A DNA stretch of 10,478 bases, from positions 154,331-164,808 of the forward strand of contig CAMPET010000039.1 in NCBI GenBank assembly GCA_946803715.1. The letters run 5' to 3'. Positions 8,476 to 10,478 of the stretch are shown here, in pieces. This DNA is from Beroe ovata (Eukaryota; Ctenophora; Nuda; Beroida; Beroidae). Under the pieces are notes generated by a model. The model worked only from the letters and a program-made list of their open reading frames with translations. It ran no database searches and was not told the origin of the DNA. The position numbers and the translations under genes were made by a program. The stretch's first letter is position 1. The number at the start of each line of letters is the position of its first letter.

Positions 8476-8545
8476 TGTTTGTTGCCACTTGTTTGTTGTT
8501 ACTTGTTTGTTGTCACTTGTTTGTTGCCACTTGTTTGTTGTCACT
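8476..8545. repeat. 14-bp minisatellite, five units
   Basis: Five head-to-tail units of TGTTTGTTGYYACT lie at 8476, 8490, 8504, 8518 and 8532, followed by a partial TGT. Variation is confined to the two Y positions. The alternation of CC, TT and TC variants suggests slippage or unequal exchange. It lies about 100 bp before the non-LTR fragment. Confidence 0.95.
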
Positions 8546-8647
8546 TGTAATTTCTTATTACTGAGTTAAATCAATTTATTCACCAATAAGTCGTTAAGAT
8601 GGATGTCTCAAAAGAATCTTTCTTTTCTGAAATATATCTTTTCATGA

Positions 8648-9208
8648 ATGAAGGCGTTTGATACAGTCCCCCATTATAGACTGCTAGTCAAACTACAGAA
8701 TTATGGAATCACTGGGAATCTGTTAGAAATAATACAGGACTTTCTCTCAAATAGAACTATGAGAACTGTTGTGAGAGGTGAGTATTCTTCACCTCGAAGT
8801 GTTAAATCTGGAGTTCCGCAGGGTTCTGTCTTAGGACCATTACTATTCGTCCTGTTCATAAATGATTTGCCGGATGGCATGAAAAATATTTCTAGAATAT
8901 TTGCTGACGATTTGAAACTTGTGGTCAATGCTACTAATATCAGCGAAGTTTACTTTGATCTGAATTTGCTCCAAGAATGGGAGGAAACTTGGTTGCTGAG
9001 GTTTAATTTGGAAAAATGTAAAGTGTTGCATATTGATATGAATGACAACCCCAAGAACACCTATCTTTTGAACGGAAGAGAACTAGATAGTACACAAGAT
9101 GAGAGAGATTTAGGAATAATGATCAATGAGAATCTTGATTGGGATCAAAACATTGATACATGTTTGAAAGATGTAAATAGAAAAATCGCTTGGGTCAATA
9201 GAAATGTG
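8648..9208 (+). pseudogene. Non-LTR retrotransposon reverse transcriptase fragment (CR1/L2/Jockey-like)
   Basis: The frame begins in the middle of an RT domain with KAFDTVPH (first catalytic Asp). It then shows SGVPQGSVLGPLLF (residues 54-67), FADD (85-88, catalytic Asp pair) and ERDLGI (142-147). This order and wording are characteristic of CR1/L2/Jockey-type non-LTR elements, which reverse-transcribe at a nicked target. A TGA directly precedes the ATG at 8648, and no endonuclease domain is found upstream. A short stretch in the previous frame (about 8629-8649, reading EIYLFMN) could be the continuation across a one-base shift. It is 5'-truncated, as is common for this class. At the 3' side the similarity ends at about 9203, where an unrelated duplicated repeat starts and an N lies at 9209. 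The thumb region and 3' UTR are missing. It is not functional. Confidence 0.85.
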
Positions 9209-9479
9209 NGCTCTTCAGTCTGCCTGAATCTCTGAAATTATGCAATAATCACCACTGATAATGTAAGAATGCAATACAACTCAAGAAACATCAAATAATG
9301 AACAATTACCTTGAAACCAAAATTTGTAGCACACGTGATAAAGGGTTGACCGTTGAAGTTTCTCTAAGCAAGTCCATCTCTCTCACCTGTGTTCCTGTGA
9401 TATGAGTTTCTTGGATAGGGACTGAGGAGGAGGGGAGAGTTAGTTGATGAGGGACTGACGCAGGGGAAAAGTTGGATGA
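9204..9479. repeat. Direct repeat, copy 1 (two blocks with a 116-bp spacer)
   Basis: Block one (9204-9292, starting ATGTGNGCTCTTCAG and ending AAGAAACATC) matches 9724-9810. Block two (9409-9479, TCTTGGATAGGGACTGAGG onward) matches 9825-9914. Between blocks this copy holds 116 bp (9293-9408), whereas copy 2 holds 14 bp. Block one begins exactly where the RT similarity ends. Confidence 0.85.
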
Positions 9480-9723
9480 TGAGAGAGGGGGGGTGAATGA
9501 GAAGAGAGGGGTGAAGTTGGATAAGAAGTGAGGGGGAGAACTTGGATGAGGAGAGAAGGGGCAGATCTGAAGATAGATGACGAATCAGAAGAAGCAAGGA
9601 ATATGATAGATGACAAGCAAAGCTCTGAATGAAAGCATGTCACGACCGGAGTTGATGAGGGGAGAGAAGTCGGATAAGGAAAAGCCATACACACCAACAC
9701 ACATACATTGACTCTGTCCACAG
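9480..9723. repeat. Purine-rich degenerate minisatellite and spacer
   Basis: Degenerate units around GTTGGATGAGGAGAGGGGAGAA, roughly 25-30 bp, continue from copy 1 to about 9570. A mixed spacer leads to copy 2. Minus-strand frames rich in Leu/Pro/Ser here are translations of the repeat, not genes. Confidence 0.6.
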
Positions 9724-9914
9724 ATGTGCTCTTCAGTTTACCTGAAACTGTGAAACTGCGCAATAATCACCACTGATATTGTAAGAATGTGAAACAAGTC
9801 AAGAAACATCGAATATATCCTCAGTCTTGGATAGGGACTGAGGACGAGGGGAGAGTTATATAGTTGATAGAGTTTATAGTGATGAGGGACTGACGGAGGG
9901 GAGATGTTGGATGA
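9724..9914. repeat. Direct repeat, copy 2
   Basis: This copy pairs with 9204-9479 and is offset by about 520 bp at its left end. Its second block has about 20 extra bases (within 9856-9878) relative to copy 1. Its left edge (ATGTGCTCTTCAG) lacks the two bases NG found in copy 1. Confidence 0.85.
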
Positions 9915-10056
9915 GTAAGGAGGGGAGGTGTGAGGAGGGTGAGAAGGAGAGTGAGGAGAATTTGTTTAAGGAGAGAGGGGAGAAGTGGGATGAGGAGGGA
10001 GGGGAGAAGATTTGAAGTTGGATACGGAGGGAGGGAGAGGTTGGATGAGGAGGGAG
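9915..10056. repeat. Purine-rich minisatellite-like block
   Basis: Nearly all purine on the plus strand, with degenerate GGATGAGGAGGGAGGGGAGAA-like units. It is the insertion target of the MITE and resumes in part after it. Frames through it on both strands are low-complexity artefacts. Confidence 0.7.
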
Positions 10057-10064
10057 AGGAGAAG
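10057..10064. repeat. Left 8-bp target-site duplication of the MITE
   Basis: AGGAGAAG immediately before the left inverted repeat equals 10404-10411 after the right one. The host sequence is GA-rich, so a chance match is somewhat more likely than usual. Confidence 0.7.
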
Positions 10065-10403
10065 GGCAAAAGGGTCATAAGATTTGTAGATGTGTCCATT
10101 GTGTCCATCAACAAGGGAATGTCTAATGCACGTCTCATGCACGTCTAGTGCACGTCCATTACACGTCCATTAGACATTCCACTCAGTATGAAAATTTGGT
10201 ATTTTTGTCCATTGCACACCAGTGGACACAATGGCCACAATTTGTGCATTTTCGATGTCTAATGGACATGTTCAATGGACACAATGGACATCGATCTTGT
10301 ACATCTGGGTGGACGTCTAATGGACGTGCATTAGACGTGCATTAGACATTGCCTTGTTGATGGACTCAATGGACACATCTACAAATCTTATGACCCTTTT
10401 GCC
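10065..10403. mobile_element. 339-bp MITE with 80-bp terminal inverted repeats
   Basis: Terminal inverted repeats begin GGCAAAAGGGTC. The left (10065-10144) and right (10324-10403) match at 77 of 80 positions, with mismatches at repeat positions 38, 53 and 72. The element has no coding capacity, and an 8-bp direct repeat (AGGAGAAG) flanks both ends. The interior carries sub-repeats of the form CACGTCYAATG and GGACACAATGG on both strands, so much of the element folds on itself. An 8-bp duplication is known for hAT, P and Merlin-type DNA transposons. The terminal bases do not match the usual hAT start, so the superfamily is left open. The near-identical arms suggest recent insertion or pairing-driven correction. 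Short plus-strand frames inside are repeat artefacts. Confidence 0.88.
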
Positions 10404-10411
10404 AGGAGAAG
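10404..10411. repeat. Right 8-bp target-site duplication of the MITE
   Basis: AGGAGAAG directly follows the right terminal repeat and matches the left flank. The purine-rich host sequence then resumes. Confidence 0.7.
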
Positions 10412-10442
10412 TTCTGAAATTAAATGAGAATGGGAGCCAAGA

Positions 10443-10471
10443 GGGGGAGGAGGGAGGGGAGGAGGGAGGGG
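10443..10471 (+). other. G-quadruplex-forming tract at the window edge
   Basis: Five runs of three or more G (GGGGG, GGG, GGGG, GGG, GGGG), separated by loops of one to four bases, meet the usual four-run G-quadruplex pattern on the plus strand. It is part of the purine-rich minisatellite and is cut by the window end. Confidence 0.6.
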
Positions 10472-10478
10472 AGAAGTT

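Noticed and set aside
8476-8545. Possible CRISPR array
   Set aside because: The units are 14 bp, contiguous and have no spacers; this is a minisatellite in a eukaryotic context.
9364-10138. Ser/Pro/Leu-rich minus-strand ORFs
   Set aside because: They are translations of purine-rich minisatellite DNA; stop codons are rare there for compositional reasons.
10148-10345. Plus-strand ORF inside the MITE
   Set aside because: It runs through short sub-repeats and an inverted repeat, with no protein motif.

Overview
The window looks like non-genic DNA from an animal genome, most probably an arthropod. Spacer is AT-rich. No dense gene packing, ribosome-binding sites or prokaryotic operons are visible. 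Every recognisable coding sequence is a broken retrotransposon fragment. An insect such as a planthopper is a guess from overall style; nothing here fixes the species. No intact host gene is supported.

Layout. Bases 1-1504 hold no gene, only two weak inverted-repeat structures and a small tandem repeat. Bases 1505-2341 (minus strand) carry a decayed gag-like gene of an LTR retrotransposon, readable only by moving between frames. A perfect 50-bp palindrome lies at 2786-2835. A possible minus-strand exon with splice-like borders lies at 3226-3466. Bases 3467-6437 have no identifiable gene; about 3930-5120 is strand-asymmetric (C-rich on plus). Bases 6667-7525 encode most of a DIRS-type reverse transcriptase with one frameshift. 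That coding stops abruptly at 7526, where a GC-rich palindromic complex begins: a hairpin (7526-7598), a 175-bp near-palindrome (7641-7815) and spaced GC-rich iterations (about 7916-8125). A 14-bp tandem array (8476-8545) precedes a truncated CR1/L2/Jockey-like non-LTR reverse transcriptase (8648-9208). From 9204 to the end the window is a duplicated segment plus purine-rich minisatellite-like DNA. A 339-bp MITE with 77/80-matching terminal inverted repeats and an 8-bp target duplication is inserted there (10065-10403).

The elements do not form a working pathway. They record successive insertions: an LTR element, a tyrosine-recombinase-class element, a non-LTR element and DNA-transposon-like foldback elements. 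The best candidates for something undescribed are the palindromic complex that interrupts the DIRS copy and the MITE. Two single N bases (1135, 9209) mark unresolved consensus; the second lies exactly at a repeat junction.
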